From Parabacteroides sp. (GTDB taxonomy: Bacteria; Bacteroidota; Bacteroidia; Bacteroidales; Tannerellaceae): DNA of 38,666 nucleotides. This document shows positions 15,253 through 25,538 of the stretch, piece after piece. Position 1 is the stretch's first letter; every line of letters starts with the position of its first letter. Under the pieces are notes generated by a model. It did no database searches. It saw nothing but the letters and a program-made list of their open reading frames with translations, and was not told where the DNA came from. The stretch covers positions 1-38,666 of the forward strand of contig JAGBDR010000060.1 of the NCBI GenBank assembly GCA_017937385.1, read 5' to 3'. Both the position numbers and the translations under genes were made by a program.

Positions 15253-18200
15253 ATGAGAAAGATTTTGAAATATATATGGGTGGCAGTTTTGCTGTTCGGG
15301 GTGGGAGCCTATTCGTTGAACGCGGGGTTCCTCTCTTACACGTTGTCGTTGCCGGACGAGGAATCGCCCGTTATTCCGGATGACACGGTGCCGAAAGTAC
15401 GTACCCGTTTTCCGGTCTCAAAGACGGTTCCGGAAGGATATCAAGACCTGACCAAACAGTCTCCCGCCGACTTGAAGACGCCTGACAACGTGAAATCGGT
15501 GGTCGAATATGACATCCGGACCGGGACATACGTGATCCGGACCCGCTTGGGCGATGCTGACCTGACCACCCCCATCTCGCTTACTCCCGAAGAGTATCAA
15601 GACTACAGTTTCCGGAAGTCCGTCCAGTCCTACTACCGGCAAAAAAACGAAGAAGAGTTCCAGAAGGCGGCCAATAAAGAGTTCAACCTGACGGATATGC
15701 AGTTCAGTATCGGGGCGGCAGAGCGTATCTTCGGCCCTGGCGGAGTCCGAGTCAGGACACAAGGTTCGGCCGAAGTAGAAATGGGTCTGAAACAGAACAA
15801 GACCAAAAACCCGTCTTTGCCGGAACGTGCCCGCAACCGTACGTTCTTCAATTTCGACGAGAATGTCCAATTGAATGTACAAGCATCAGTCGGTAGCAAG
15901 GTCAATTTCGACATGAACTATAATACCGAAACCTCTTTCGACTTCGATTCCAAGAAGTTGAAACTGGCTTATACCGGCGAGGAAGACGAAATCATCAAGT
16001 CGCTGGAAGCTGGTAACGTAAGCATGACAACCAGCAACTCCCTGATCAACGGAGGGGCCGCCTTGTTCGGTATGAAAGCGGACCTCCAGTTCGGAAAGTT
16101 GCGGCTCAACGCCTTGTTCGCCCAACAGGAATCAGAATCGAAAACGGTCAGTTCGAAAGGCGGCGTGCAGACGAAGCCATTCGAACTGACAATCGACCAG
16201 TATGACGAGAACCGCCATTTCTTCTTGTCGCACTATTTCCGCGATCGCTATGACGAGGCGGTAAAGAACCTGAACACAATCTCTTCGCCCGTCACGATCA
16301 GCCGGGTGGAAGTGTGGGTGACCAATAAGCGGGCTACCTACGACCAGGCACGCAACATAGTCGCCTTTTCCGATTTAGGCGAACATACCCGTATCTCGAA
16401 CACGGCGCTCGTCTCGCCTTCGGGAGCGCAGTCGATTCCTTACAACAATACAAACACCTTATATAACACCCTGAACCAACAGTTTGCCGGTGCCCGCGAT
16501 ATCAGTACGGTGAACCAGACATTGGAAGGGACTTTCGTCAACGGGACGGAGTATGAAGAGGTGGAAAGCGCCCGTTTGCTGGATGCCTCCGAATATACGG
16601 TAAATACGAAATTAGGGTATATCTCGCTGAAAACCCAGTTGCAACCGGACGAGGTGCTGGCTGTCGCTTACAACTATACCTATTCGGACGGGAAAACCTA
16701 CCAGGTGGGTGAGTTTTCAACCGACAATCCTTCTACGGCAGCCTCCTGCCTGTATGTGAAGTTGTTGAAAGGGATCACCATGTCGCCCGCCATGCCTTTT
16801 TGGGATTTAATGATGAAGAACATCTATTCGTTAGGTGCCTATTCTGTCCAAAAGGACAAGTTCAGGCTGAACATCCTGTACCAGAGCGATACGACCGGTA
16901 CATACGTCAACTACTTGCCGGAAGGGGCGATTGCCAATCAAATCCTGCTCAGGGTGCTGAATCTGGACAGCTACGATTCCAACAACCAGCCGCATCCGGA
17001 CGGCATATACGATTTCATCGAAGGTGTGACCGTCTTGTCTGATAACGGAAGAATTATCTTCCCGAGCGTAGAGCCGTTCGGTTCCTATCTGCGCAAGAAG
17101 ATCAATAATGATGCAATCGCCGACAAATATGTGTTCCAGGAACTCTACGACTCGACATTGACTGTTGCCCGGCAGATTGCGGAAAAGAACAAGTTCAAAT
17201 TGGAGGGAGAATACAAGGCCTCTTCAGGAGCCGAGATACAGTTGGGCGCATCCAACGTGGCACGAGGTTCTGTCAAGGTGACGGCAGGAGGAGCCATATT
17301 GACCGAGAATGTCGATTATACCGTCGACTATACATCCGGTGTGGTGACGATCCTGAACGAGAGCATCATCGCTTCAGGGACACCGGTCAGCGTCACTCTG
17401 GAAAACCAGACAGCCTATAATATGCAGCGCAAGACCATGATGGGATTAGACTTGAACTATCAGTTCAAGCCGAACCTGATGGTTGGCGCTACCATCATGC
17501 ACATGTCCGAAATGCCATTGACTACCAAGACGGTGATGGGCGACGAAGCGATCAAAAACACGCTCTGGGGTGTCAACATGGCCTATAAGGGGGAAAGCCA
17601 GTGGCTCACCAATATGTTCGACAAGCTGCCGTTGCTGAACTTGAGCAAACCCAGCCAGATCTCTTTCAATGCGGAATTTGCCCATTTGATCGCCGGGCAC
17701 TATGAGAACAAGAACACAGGTGGATATTCGTATCTGGATGATTTCGAATCGACACAAAGCAATTTCGACCTTTCAGACCCTTATCCCTGGCAATTGTCCA
17801 GTGTGCCATACGACGACAATACGCCCCAACTGTTCCCGGAAGCCGGACTGACCAATCATATCGATTACGGGAAAAACCGTGCTTTGCTTGCCTGGTATAC
17901 GATCGACGGGCTGTTCACACGCAAGAATTCTTCTTTGCGCCCGAAATATATCACGGCAAAAGAGTATTTGGACAATCATTATGTCCGTGCTATCGAAACG
18001 GGAGAGCTGTTCCCGCAACGGCAACAAAGCATGAGCGAGAGCAACACATTGAGAGTACTGAACTTGGCTTACTATCCGCAGGAACGTGGTCCGTATAACC
18101 TGGATGCCGATAACATCAATCCGGACGGGACCTTGCAAAACCCCGAAAAACGTTTTGGCGGTATGATGCGCAAGATAGACCAAAGCGACTTTGAAACAGC

Positions 18201-21200
18201 GAACGTCGAATATATCGAATTCTGGATGCTCGATCCGTTTATTTATGACCGCCAGACTTCGGGGGGTGACCTGTATTTTAACTTAGGCGAAATCTCGGAA
18301 GACATTTTGAAGGATGAAAAGAAGTTTTTTGAGAACGGATTGCCAATCGATGGCGATACATCGAAGGTAGACTATACGGTTTGGGGAAAAGTCCCCAAGC
18401 AACAGAGCACGGTCTATGCATTCGACAATACGGCCGGTGCACGTCTGTTGCAGGATGTCGGTCTGAACGGTCTATCTTCAGACGAAGAAATGGAATATCC
18501 GGCCTACCGGGATTATCTGGACAAGTTACGCCAGAAATTGAATGCGGCCACCCTTGCCGAGATGGAAAACGACCCGTTGCAGTTGTCTCCTTTCTTTGAC
18601 CCGGCAGGTGACAAGTTCCACTATTTCCGAGGTTCGGACTATGATGCCCAGGAGGTAGACATCTTGACCCGTTACAAACGTTACAACGGAACGGAAGGAA
18701 ACTCGAAAGATATCAACGATTCGAGCGAACGCTACAGCACATCTTCCAAGACTGTGCCCGACGTGGAAGACATCAACCAGGACAATACACTGAACAAGAA
18801 CGAAAAATATTTCGAATACAGGGTAAGGATCACCCCGCAGGACACGGTGGTCGGTGAAAACTTCATTGCTGATAAACGTACCTCATCCAAAAGACTGACA
18901 GACGGTACGACTGAATCCGTCACCTGGTACCAGTTCAAGATTCCGGTCAAACAATACCAACGCCGCGTAGGAGCGATCAATGATTTCAAGACGATTCGTT
19001 TCATGCGTATGTATATGACCGGATTTAAGAAACCGGTCGTATTGCGTTTCGGTACGTTGCAACTGGTGCGCGGTGAATGGCGTTCCTACGAGCAGGATCT
19101 GTCCGACCCGAAAATGCCGCCCGCTGTAAAGGGTAAATTAGAAGTCTCGACAGTCAACATCGAGGAAAACAGCGATCGGGATCCGGTCAGCTATACATTG
19201 CCTCCTGGTGTCAGCCGTGTATTGGACCCAAGCCAGCCACAGATCCGTCAGGAGAATGAACAATCCCTTTCTTTAAAGATCACGGACCTGGCAGCTCAGG
19301 ATGCACGCGCCGTCTATAAGAATACGAATTACGATTTACGCCAGTATAAGCGCTTGCAACTGTTTACGCATGCCGAGGCACCGAAATTGGATATAAACGA
19401 TCTTGCGGATGGCGACCTGGCTGTTTTTATTCGTCTGGGCTCGGACTATAAGAACAACTATTACGAGTATGAAGTCCCATTGAAACTGACTCCGCACGGA
19501 GAGTATAATTACAACAATTCGGAACACCAGAAAATCGTCTGGCCGGCAGAAAACATGTTGAACTTCCGTCTGGAGATTCTGACAGATCTGAAGTTGGAAC
19601 GTAACCGGGAAAAGCGGTCCGGTGCGAATGGAGTGTCTTTCCAGACGATTTATTCAGGCAGGGATCCGGATAACGAGGGGAATACGATCCGAGTCAAAGG
19701 TAACCCAAGTCTTTCTGAAGTGAAGACAATCATGATTGGTGTACGGAATGTGCGGAACAAGTTGAAAAGCGGTGAAGTCTGGGTGAACGAACTGCGCTTG
19801 ACCGACTTCAATGAAGAAGGAGGCTGGGCTGCCAATGCCAACTTGAATGTCGCACTCTCCGACCTGGGTACGGTGAATGTGGGCGGACGCATCGAGACAG
19901 CCGGTTTCGGTGCTCTCGACCAGTCATTGAACGAACGCCGGCTGGAGGACTTCAAGCAATACAACGTGGCGACCTCTATCGAACTGGGTAAATTGTTCCC
20001 TGAAAAAGCGCAGGTCAGCATTCCGTTCTATTACGCCTATTCGAAAGAGACATACGACCCGAAATACAATCCGTTGGATCAAGATGTCAAACTGAAAGAT
20101 GCGATCGACAAAGCTGAGACGAAAGTAGAGAAGGATTCGATCCGTGACTATTCGCAGGACAGAACGATTATCAAGAGCGTTTCTTTCAATAATGTACGTG
20201 TGAATATCAAGAGTAAGAACCCGATGCCTTACGATCCGGCAAACTTCACACTCGGCTATTCGTACAGCATTAATGATAAGAAAAATCCGGATACCGAATA
20301 TGAGACGACAAAGGACTACCGGGCTAATTTCGCCTACAGTTATGTCCCATACGTCAAACCGATCAAGCCGTTCGACAAGTTGTTGAAGAAAAACAACGGC
20401 TATACGCGCTATGCCAAACAGTTGGCGTTTAACGTAGCCCCGTCTATCAACTTCCAGACAGCCATGATGCGTAATTATTACGAAATAAAATTACGTGACC
20501 TGACCGGTATGTCAACCGGCGTCACAAACGATATTCCGGTGACATTCAGCCAGAATTTCTATTGGGACCGTGCTTTCAGCCTGAACTGGGCATTTACGAA
20601 TAACCTGAACGTAACATTTAGTTCCGGTACGAATGCCCGTATCGAAGAACCGTATGTACAGGTGAATAAGGAGCTGAATCCGGATGGTTATCAGTTGTGG
20701 AAAGACTCTGTAAAGAAGAGTATCGCCGATCTGGGGACCCCGATGAAATATGACCAACAGTTTATGGCGACTTGGCAGTTGCCGTTACAGCTGATTCCGG
20801 TTCTGGACTGGACCAATGCTTCCTTGAGCTACAATGCCACTTATAACTGGGACCGGGGAGCAACAATAAGCGAAAATATCGAGATGGGTAACACGATCAA
20901 GAACCAACGTCAGTTCGATTGGCAAGCGAACCTGAACTTGTTATCCCTTTACAATAAAAACAAATACCTAAAGAAAGTCAACCAGAAATTCAACAACACC
21001 CGGACTACCGCTAAAAATCAGGAGAAGAAGAAAAAGCCGAAATTGGAGAAAGAGATCGTCCTGAACCCGGACAGTGCGACGGTTGTCGAACATGGTATGT
21101 TTACAAAGAAGGTACAAATCACAGCTAAAAGGATGGACGGACGTGTCTATCGGGTTAAATACAAACCGATCAACTATGCTCAAGTCAAGATTCTGGACCA

Positions 21201-22704
21201 AGACACAGTACGCCTGAAGCTGACGATCGTACCGGGACCGGCTCCCACCGAGGATTTTCTTTACAAGGCAGCCGAGCACAGTGCCCGTTTCTTGATGATG
21301 GTGCGCCGTTTCAATATCCAGTTTACGAACTCTGCCGGTATGATGTTGCCCGGCTTCCGTCCGGAGATCGGCGATATCTTTGGCCAGGGACGTTCTTCTG
21401 TCGGACTCTCACCGGGTATAGGATTTGCGTTCGGTGATGTGCGTCGCAGCTATATCGATGAAGCATACGAAAAAGGCTGGCTGATTACAGATACCGAAAG
21501 AGACGTAAATGCCGCCGTTATGACCAGCACGAAGAATCTGAATATACGGGCGAACCTCGAACCGATCACGGGATTGAAGATCGATTTGACAGCTCTTCGC
21601 AACGATACACGTAATACGGAAATACAATTCATGTATGAAGGTATGCCGGAGATTATGGGAGGTAACTTTACCATGACGACTATCGCGTTGGGAAGTGTCT
21701 TCGGAAGCAGTGGAAATGCGAAGAATAACTATGCTTCGAAATCCTTTGACAAGTTGTTGGCAAACCGTGAAATCATCGCCCAGCGCATCGAAAACCAATA
21801 TTCCGGTTTGAGATATCCGGATGCAGGTTTTATCCACGATAAAGGTTTGGGAGGAATGCCTTATAATCCGGGAGCCGATAACGTGAACGGCGTCAACCGG
21901 AACTCGGCAGATGTCCTGATTCCCGCTTTCCTTGCCGCTTATACCGGAAAAGACCCGAAAAAAGTGGGCCTGACGGCTTTCCCTTCATTGAAGAGTATGC
22001 TACCTAACTGGCGCATGACTTACGACGGTCTGATCAAGATTCCGGCTGTCAAGAAACATTTCAAGAGTGTGACGTTGAGCCATCAGTATCGCTGTTCCTA
22101 TTCGGTAGGAGCGTTCTCTTCTTTCCTGAACTGGGTGGATGCCGGGCAGGACGGGCTGGGATATATCCAATCGATCCTGAACGATAACCCGACACCGTCG
22201 TCTCCTTATTCGATCTCGTCTGTCAGTCTTACCGAGGCGTTCAGTCCATTGCTGGGTGCAGATGCGACCTTGTTGAATAATGTGACAGTCCGGGCAGACT
22301 ATTCGACTACCCGCAATTTAAACTTGAATACGACCTCCTACCAATTGGTCGAAGCGCTTTCCAAGAAAGTGACGATCGGTTTAGGGTACAAATATGCCGA
22401 GTTTAACAAGGTGTTGAAGATGAAAAAGACGCGTGATTTCAGCAATGACCTCACCGTCCGTTTGGATTTCTCGTACAACAAGATGCAATCGTTGATCCGC
22501 AAAATCGACACGCAACTGACACAGGCTACCAGCGGTAACATCGCAAAGACAATCTCGTTCTCGGCAGATTACGGTTTGAGCCGTGCCTTGACGATCCGCG
22601 CGTTCTATGATATCCAGATCAACGAGCCGTTGATATCGAGTGCATCTTACCCGACATCCAATTCAAACTACGGCATCAGCCTGCGATTCTCGCTTGCCCA
22701 GTAG
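15253..22704 (+). CDS. sprA: Type IX secretion outer-membrane translocon SprA (Sov)
   Basis: SprA forms the very large outer-membrane beta-barrel pore through which type IX substrates leave the cell. From the ATG at 15253 it has 2483 residues, in the range of this exceptional family. I prefer this start to the ATG at 15232, because the latter lies in the AATTGACAATT repeat and the downstream one begins a clean signal peptide (MRKILKYIWVAVLLFGVGAY). The sequence is rich in alternating aromatic and polar beta strands up to a C-terminal strand ending in Phe-Ser-Leu-Ala-Gln (SLRFSLAQ). Family features include LNVQASVGSKVNFDMNYNTE near residue 210, YKGESQWLTNMFDKLPLLN near 780, and a charged low-complexity stretch near residue 1920 (KNQEKKKKPKLEKE). 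A substrate-like gene lies at 1413-3944. Confidence 0.97.
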   Translation: MRKILKYIWVAVLLFGVGAYSLNAGFLSYTLSLPDEESPVIPDDTVPKVRTRFPVSKTVPEGYQDLTKQSPADLKTPDNVKSVVEYDIRTGTYVIRTRLGDADLTTPISLTPEEYQDYSFRKSVQSYYRQKNEEEFQKAANKEFNLTDMQFSIGAAERIFGPGGVRVRTQGSAEVEMGLKQNKTKNPSLPERARNRTFFNFDENVQLNVQASVGSKVNFDMNYNTETSFDFDSKKLKLAYTGEEDEIIKSLEAGNVSMTTSNSLINGGAALFGMKADLQFGKLRLNALFAQQESESKTVSSKGGVQTKPFELTIDQYDENRHFFLSHYFRDRYDEAVKNLNTISSPVTISRVEVWVTNKRATYDQARNIVAFSDLGEHTRISNTALVSPSGAQSIPYNNTNTLYNTLNQQFAGARDISTVNQTLEGTFVNGTEYEEVESARLLDASEYTVNTKLGYISLKTQLQPDEVLAVAYNYTYSDGKTYQVGEFSTDNPSTAASCLYVKLLKGITMSPAMPFWDLMMKNIYSLGAYSVQKDKFRLNILYQSDTTGTYVNYLPEGAIANQILLRVLNLDSYDSNNQPHPDGIYDFIEGVTVLSDNGRIIFPSVEPFGSYLRKKINNDAIADKYVFQELYDSTLTVARQIAEKNKFKLEGEYKASSGAEIQLGASNVARGSVKVTAGGAILTENVDYTVDYTSGVVTILNESIIASGTPVSVTLENQTAYNMQRKTMMGLDLNYQFKPNLMVGATIMHMSEMPLTTKTVMGDEAIKNTLWGVNMAYKGESQWLTNMFDKLPLLNLSKPSQISFNAEFAHLIAGHYENKNTGGYSYLDDFESTQSNFDLSDPYPWQLSSVPYDDNTPQLFPEAGLTNHIDYGKNRALLAWYTIDGLFTRKNSSLRPKYITAKEYLDNHYVRAIETGELFPQRQQSMSESNTLRVLNLAYYPQERGPYNLDADNINPDGTLQNPEKRFGGMMRKIDQSDFETANVEYIEFWMLDPFIYDRQTSGGDLYFNLGEISEDILKDEKKFFENGLPIDGDTSKVDYTVWGKVPKQQSTVYAFDNTAGARLLQDVGLNGLSSDEEMEYPAYRDYLDKLRQKLNAATLAEMENDPLQLSPFFDPAGDKFHYFRGSDYDAQEVDILTRYKRYNGTEGNSKDINDSSERYSTSSKTVPDVEDINQDNTLNKNEKYFEYRVRITPQDTVVGENFIADKRTSSKRLTDGTTESVTWYQFKIPVKQYQRRVGAINDFKTIRFMRMYMTGFKKPVVLRFGTLQLVRGEWRSYEQDLSDPKMPPAVKGKLEVSTVNIEENSDRDPVSYTLPPGVSRVLDPSQPQIRQENEQSLSLKITDLAAQDARAVYKNTNYDLRQYKRLQLFTHAEAPKLDINDLADGDLAVFIRLGSDYKNNYYEYEVPLKLTPHGEYNYNNSEHQKIVWPAENMLNFRLEILTDLKLERNREKRSGANGVSFQTIYSGRDPDNEGNTIRVKGNPSLSEVKTIMIGVRNVRNKLKSGEVWVNELRLTDFNEEGGWAANANLNVALSDLGTVNVGGRIETAGFGALDQSLNERRLEDFKQYNVATSIELGKLFPEKAQVSIPFYYAYSKETYDPKYNPLDQDVKLKDAIDKAETKVEKDSIRDYSQDRTIIKSVSFNNVRVNIKSKNPMPYDPANFTLGYSYSINDKKNPDTEYETTKDYRANFAYSYVPYVKPIKPFDKLLKKNNGYTRYAKQLAFNVAPSINFQTAMMRNYYEIKLRDLTGMSTGVTNDIPVTFSQNFYWDRAFSLNWAFTNNLNVTFSSGTNARIEEPYVQVNKELNPDGYQLWKDSVKKSIADLGTPMKYDQQFMATWQLPLQLIPVLDWTNASLSYNATYNWDRGATISENIEMGNTIKNQRQFDWQANLNLLSLYNKNKYLKKVNQKFNNTRTTAKNQEKKKKPKLEKEIVLNPDSATVVEHGMFTKKVQITAKRMDGRVYRVKYKPINYAQVKILDQDTVRLKLTIVPGPAPTEDFLYKAAEHSARFLMMVRRFNIQFTNSAGMMLPGFRPEIGDIFGQGRSSVGLSPGIGFAFGDVRRSYIDEAYEKGWLITDTERDVNAAVMTSTKNLNIRANLEPITGLKIDLTALRNDTRNTEIQFMYEGMPEIMGGNFTMTTIALGSVFGSSGNAKNNYASKSFDKLLANREIIAQRIENQYSGLRYPDAGFIHDKGLGGMPYNPGADNVNGVNRNSADVLIPAFLAAYTGKDPKKVGLTAFPSLKSMLPNWRMTYDGLIKIPAVKKHFKSVTLSHQYRCSYSVGAFSSFLNWVDAGQDGLGYIQSILNDNPTPSSPYSISSVSLTEAFSPLLGADATLLNNVTVRADYSTTRNLNLNTTSYQLVEALSKKVTIGLGYKYAEFNKVLKMKKTRDFSNDLTVRLDFSYNKMQSLIRKIDTQLTQATSGNIAKTISFSADYGLSRALTIRAFYDIQINEPLISSASYPTSNSNYGISLRFSLAQ

Positions 22705-22715
22705 CTTGAATCATT

Positions 22716-24170
22716 CTATTGTTTCCAGAATCCCGGCAGCAAGATCGTCAGTACCGTGAAAATTTCCAAACGGCCGACCATCATAAGGAAAGACAGGAAC
22801 CATTTCGACAGCGTAGGAACTTCGGCAAAGTTTCCGGCAGGTCCCAAGCTTCCCAACCCCGGACCGACATTGCTGATAGATGAAATGGTGGCTCCGATAG
22901 CCTCCTCAAACCCCAATCCGTCAATCATCAGGACCACGCAACTGGCAAAAGCCAAGGCGATATAGGCAAAAGTAAAGGCCAAGACCTGATGGACGATGTC
23001 GCCGGAAATGGCATGGCCGTTCATACGTACCGGGATGACCGCATGAGGATGTGTCTGTTTCTTAAACTCGTTGAAAAGATTCTTACTTAAAATAACAAAA
23101 CGCCCCATCTTCAACCCGCCACAAGTGGAGCCGGCACAACCACAAATCACCATCAAAACCATAGCCAACAACCAGAAGAAAGGTCCCCACGGAATGTAAT
23201 CAACCGTTGCAAAACCACAAGTCGAAACCAATGTCACCACCTGGAAAACCGCCTCGCGAAAAGCCGTACTGAAATCACCGGCAAATCCTTTATACAAAAT
23301 CCAAGCCATCGCCATCCCGGTAAGAATCAAGACAAAGAAGAAAAGCCAACGCATCTCTTCATCGGCAAACAGCTTTTTAGGCTTGCCATTGAAGAAAAAG
23401 TAAATCAGTGTGATATTGGTCGCTCCAATAAACATGAAGATTGTGATGACATATTCGATATAAGCGGAATCCCAAAAAGCAATACTAGCATTTTTCGTGG
23501 AATAGCCACCCGTTGAGATACAGGTGAGCGCATGATTGACAGCATCATATAAATCCATCGGGCCTGCCCACAAAAGACCGACAAGGATAATGGTCAAGAA
23601 AAGGTAAACGCCCCAAAGACGTTTGGCAACTTGGGTAACGCGCGGGCGGAAACGTTCGTGCGTAATTCCCGGTGTCTCGGCATTGAACATCTGGGTGGCT
23701 CCACCACCGATAATAGGCATCAAAGCAACAGTAAACACAATCATCCCGATACCGCCCTGCCATTGCGTGAGGCTCCGCCAGAACAAGATTCCACGCGGAA
23801 GCGACTCGATGTCGGTCAATATGGTAGAACCGGTAGTCGTGAAACCGGACATGGTTTCAAAATAGGCATCGGTCACATTGTCAATATACCCGCCCAAATA
23901 GAAAGGCAACATCCCCAAGAGGGAGAAAAGCATCCAAGTCAGCGTGACGGTCAACATTCCTTCCCTTCGCCCGGCCAAATGCTCGTTGGCACGCCACCCG
24001 AACAGCAAGAAAAGGACTCCCGTCCCGAACATAATGCCGCTCGATTGGAGAAGCGGATAGAAGTCACTACCTTCATACAAGAAGGCAACTGCCGTCGCCA
24101 TCAACATAAAAAATGTCTCAAGGATGAACATCATCCCCAACATCTTGACTATAAAACGAACGTTCAACAT
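22716..24170 (-). CDS. trkH: Potassium uptake channel subunit TrkH
   Basis: TrkH is the K+-conducting membrane subunit of the Trk/Ktr uptake system. The 484 residues contain the four membrane-pore-membrane repeats of the superfamily. The filter loops are visible as SGFTTTGSTIL, CISTGGYST, VSTCGFATVD and SNVGPGLGSLG. I chose the ATG at 24170 over 24230, because the longer form would overlap the 3' end of trkA by 59 bases and add a non-membrane, non-conserved stretch. With this start it begins one base after the trkA stop (TAA-T-ATG), a sign of translational coupling to its regulatory partner. It converges with sprA, with only 11 bases between the stops. Confidence 0.95.
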   Translation of the reverse strand: MLNVRFIVKMLGMMFILETFFMLMATAVAFLYEGSDFYPLLQSSGIMFGTGVLFLLFGWRANEHLAGRREGMLTVTLTWMLFSLLGMLPFYLGGYIDNVTDAYFETMSGFTTTGSTILTDIESLPRGILFWRSLTQWQGGIGMIVFTVALMPIIGGGATQMFNAETPGITHERFRPRVTQVAKRLWGVYLFLTIILVGLLWAGPMDLYDAVNHALTCISTGGYSTKNASIAFWDSAYIEYVITIFMFIGATNITLIYFFFNGKPKKLFADEEMRWLFFFVLILTGMAMAWILYKGFAGDFSTAFREAVFQVVTLVSTCGFATVDYIPWGPFFWLLAMVLMVICGCAGSTCGGLKMGRFVILSKNLFNEFKKQTHPHAVIPVRMNGHAISGDIVHQVLAFTFAYIALAFASCVVLMIDGLGFEEAIGATISSISNVGPGLGSLGPAGNFAEVPTLSKWFLSFLMMVGRLEIFTVLTILLPGFWKQ

Positions 24171-24171
24171 A

Positions 24172-25509
24172 TTAATTAAAATAGTCTTCCAATTTACGCA
24201 TAGCCGTATCGAGGCAGAACACCACGACATGGTCGTATGCCTGAATTTGCGTATCCCCCTTGATCATCATCGGCTCGCCATCGCGTATCAAGCCGCCTAA
24301 CGTCAGGTCTTTCGGGAGTTTCAGATCTTTTACCTGTTTACGGGTAATCTTCGAACCGGGGCGAGCGACCAGCTCCGCCACATCGGCATTGGCAAATGTA
24401 AGACATTTCACATTCGACACATCTGCATCCAACAAGAATTGATAGATGTGACTGGCGGCAATCAGTTTCTTATTGATAACCGAGCCGATATCCATACTCT
24501 CCGCCAACGGGATATAGTCGATATTCTCAATCTTGGCAATGGTCTTGAACACGCCGGAACGTTTGGCAGCTAAACAAGCCAAGATATTCGTACTTGAATT
24601 ATCAGTCAACGCAATAAAAGCCTGTGCATCTTTAATTCCTTCCTGCATCAACAGGTCTGTATCCCGTCCGTCACCATTAATGATCAAGACATTTCCGGGG
24701 ACGACTTCGGCTATACGATGGCTCTTTTCTTTATTTGTCTCGATTACTTTTACACGGATATTGTTCGGGAGATACTGGCAAGTGCGGATCGCAATACGGC
24801 TACCTCCCATAATAATGACTTTCTTCACTTCCGGGTCCTGCTTGCCGGCATGTAACCGGACATCTTCGATATGGCTTTTGGTCGTTGTGAAGAAAACGAT
24901 ATCTCCAGATTCTATGCGGTCCATACCACGGGGAATGATCGTCTCGTTCTGCCGCTTGATGGCTACGATGTGATAGAGTTTTTGCTCGTTCAGCAATTCA
25001 GACAGTTGCTTGTTCACAAGCCGGGAGTTATCGCGTACTTTCACACCTATCAGGATCAAGGCTCCTCCAAACAACTCCCAATATTGTCGGGTCCACGGAC
25101 GTTTGACAGCCGTCACAATTTCTTTGGCCGCCAACATTTCCGGATAAATCATGGAATTAATCCCCATCTTCTCGAACAATTCCTTGTTTTTAGGGAGCAG
25201 ATATTCGTAATTGTTGATACGTGTCAACGTTTTACGCGCTCCTAACTTAGACGCCAAAATACTGGCTGCCACATTGGTCGTTTCTTCCGGCGTGACACTG
25301 ATAAACAGATCAGCCTTTTTGATACCGGCTTCTTCCAGGTCCCGAATGGATGTCGGATTCCCTACCACAGGAAGAATCTCCATACTTGAATTTGTAAAAT
25401 TCAAACGTTCTTCATTCGGGTCCATCAGGATTATATCCTGCTTTTCCTGTGATAACATTTTTGCCAGGTGAGTTCCAACTTCACCGGCTCCGGCTATAAT
25501 AATTTTCAT
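24172..25509 (-). CDS. trkA: Potassium uptake regulatory subunit TrkA
   Basis: TrkA is the cytoplasmic nucleotide-binding ring that gates TrkH. The 445 residues contain two RCK units. Each has a Rossmann fold: GAGEVGTHLAKML at residues 6-18 with Asp after strand 2, and MGGSRIAIRTCQYL near residue 234 with Glu after strand 2. Each is followed by a TrkA-C domain (for example GDIVFFTTTKSH near 206 and the end IQAYDHVVVFCLD). Binding NAD(H) or ATP/ADP is expected from the family. It sits 29 bases after dxs and immediately before trkH, so the three probably share a transcript. Confidence 0.96.
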   Translation of the reverse strand: MKIIIAGAGEVGTHLAKMLSQEKQDIILMDPNEERLNFTNSSMEILPVVGNPTSIRDLEEAGIKKADLFISVTPEETTNVAASILASKLGARKTLTRINNYEYLLPKNKELFEKMGINSMIYPEMLAAKEIVTAVKRPWTRQYWELFGGALILIGVKVRDNSRLVNKQLSELLNEQKLYHIVAIKRQNETIIPRGMDRIESGDIVFFTTTKSHIEDVRLHAGKQDPEVKKVIIMGGSRIAIRTCQYLPNNIRVKVIETNKEKSHRIAEVVPGNVLIINGDGRDTDLLMQEGIKDAQAFIALTDNSSTNILACLAAKRSGVFKTIAKIENIDYIPLAESMDIGSVINKKLIAASHIYQFLLDADVSNVKCLTFANADVAELVARPGSKITRKQVKDLKLPKDLTLGGLIRDGEPMMIKGDTQIQAYDHVVVFCLDTAMRKLEDYFN

Positions 25510-25538
25510 TTTATATAGAGATTAATTATGAAGATACA

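Noticed and set aside
24171-24230. A longer TrkH start
   Set aside because: It would overlap the 3' end of trkA by 59 bases and add a non-membrane stretch not typical of TrkH.
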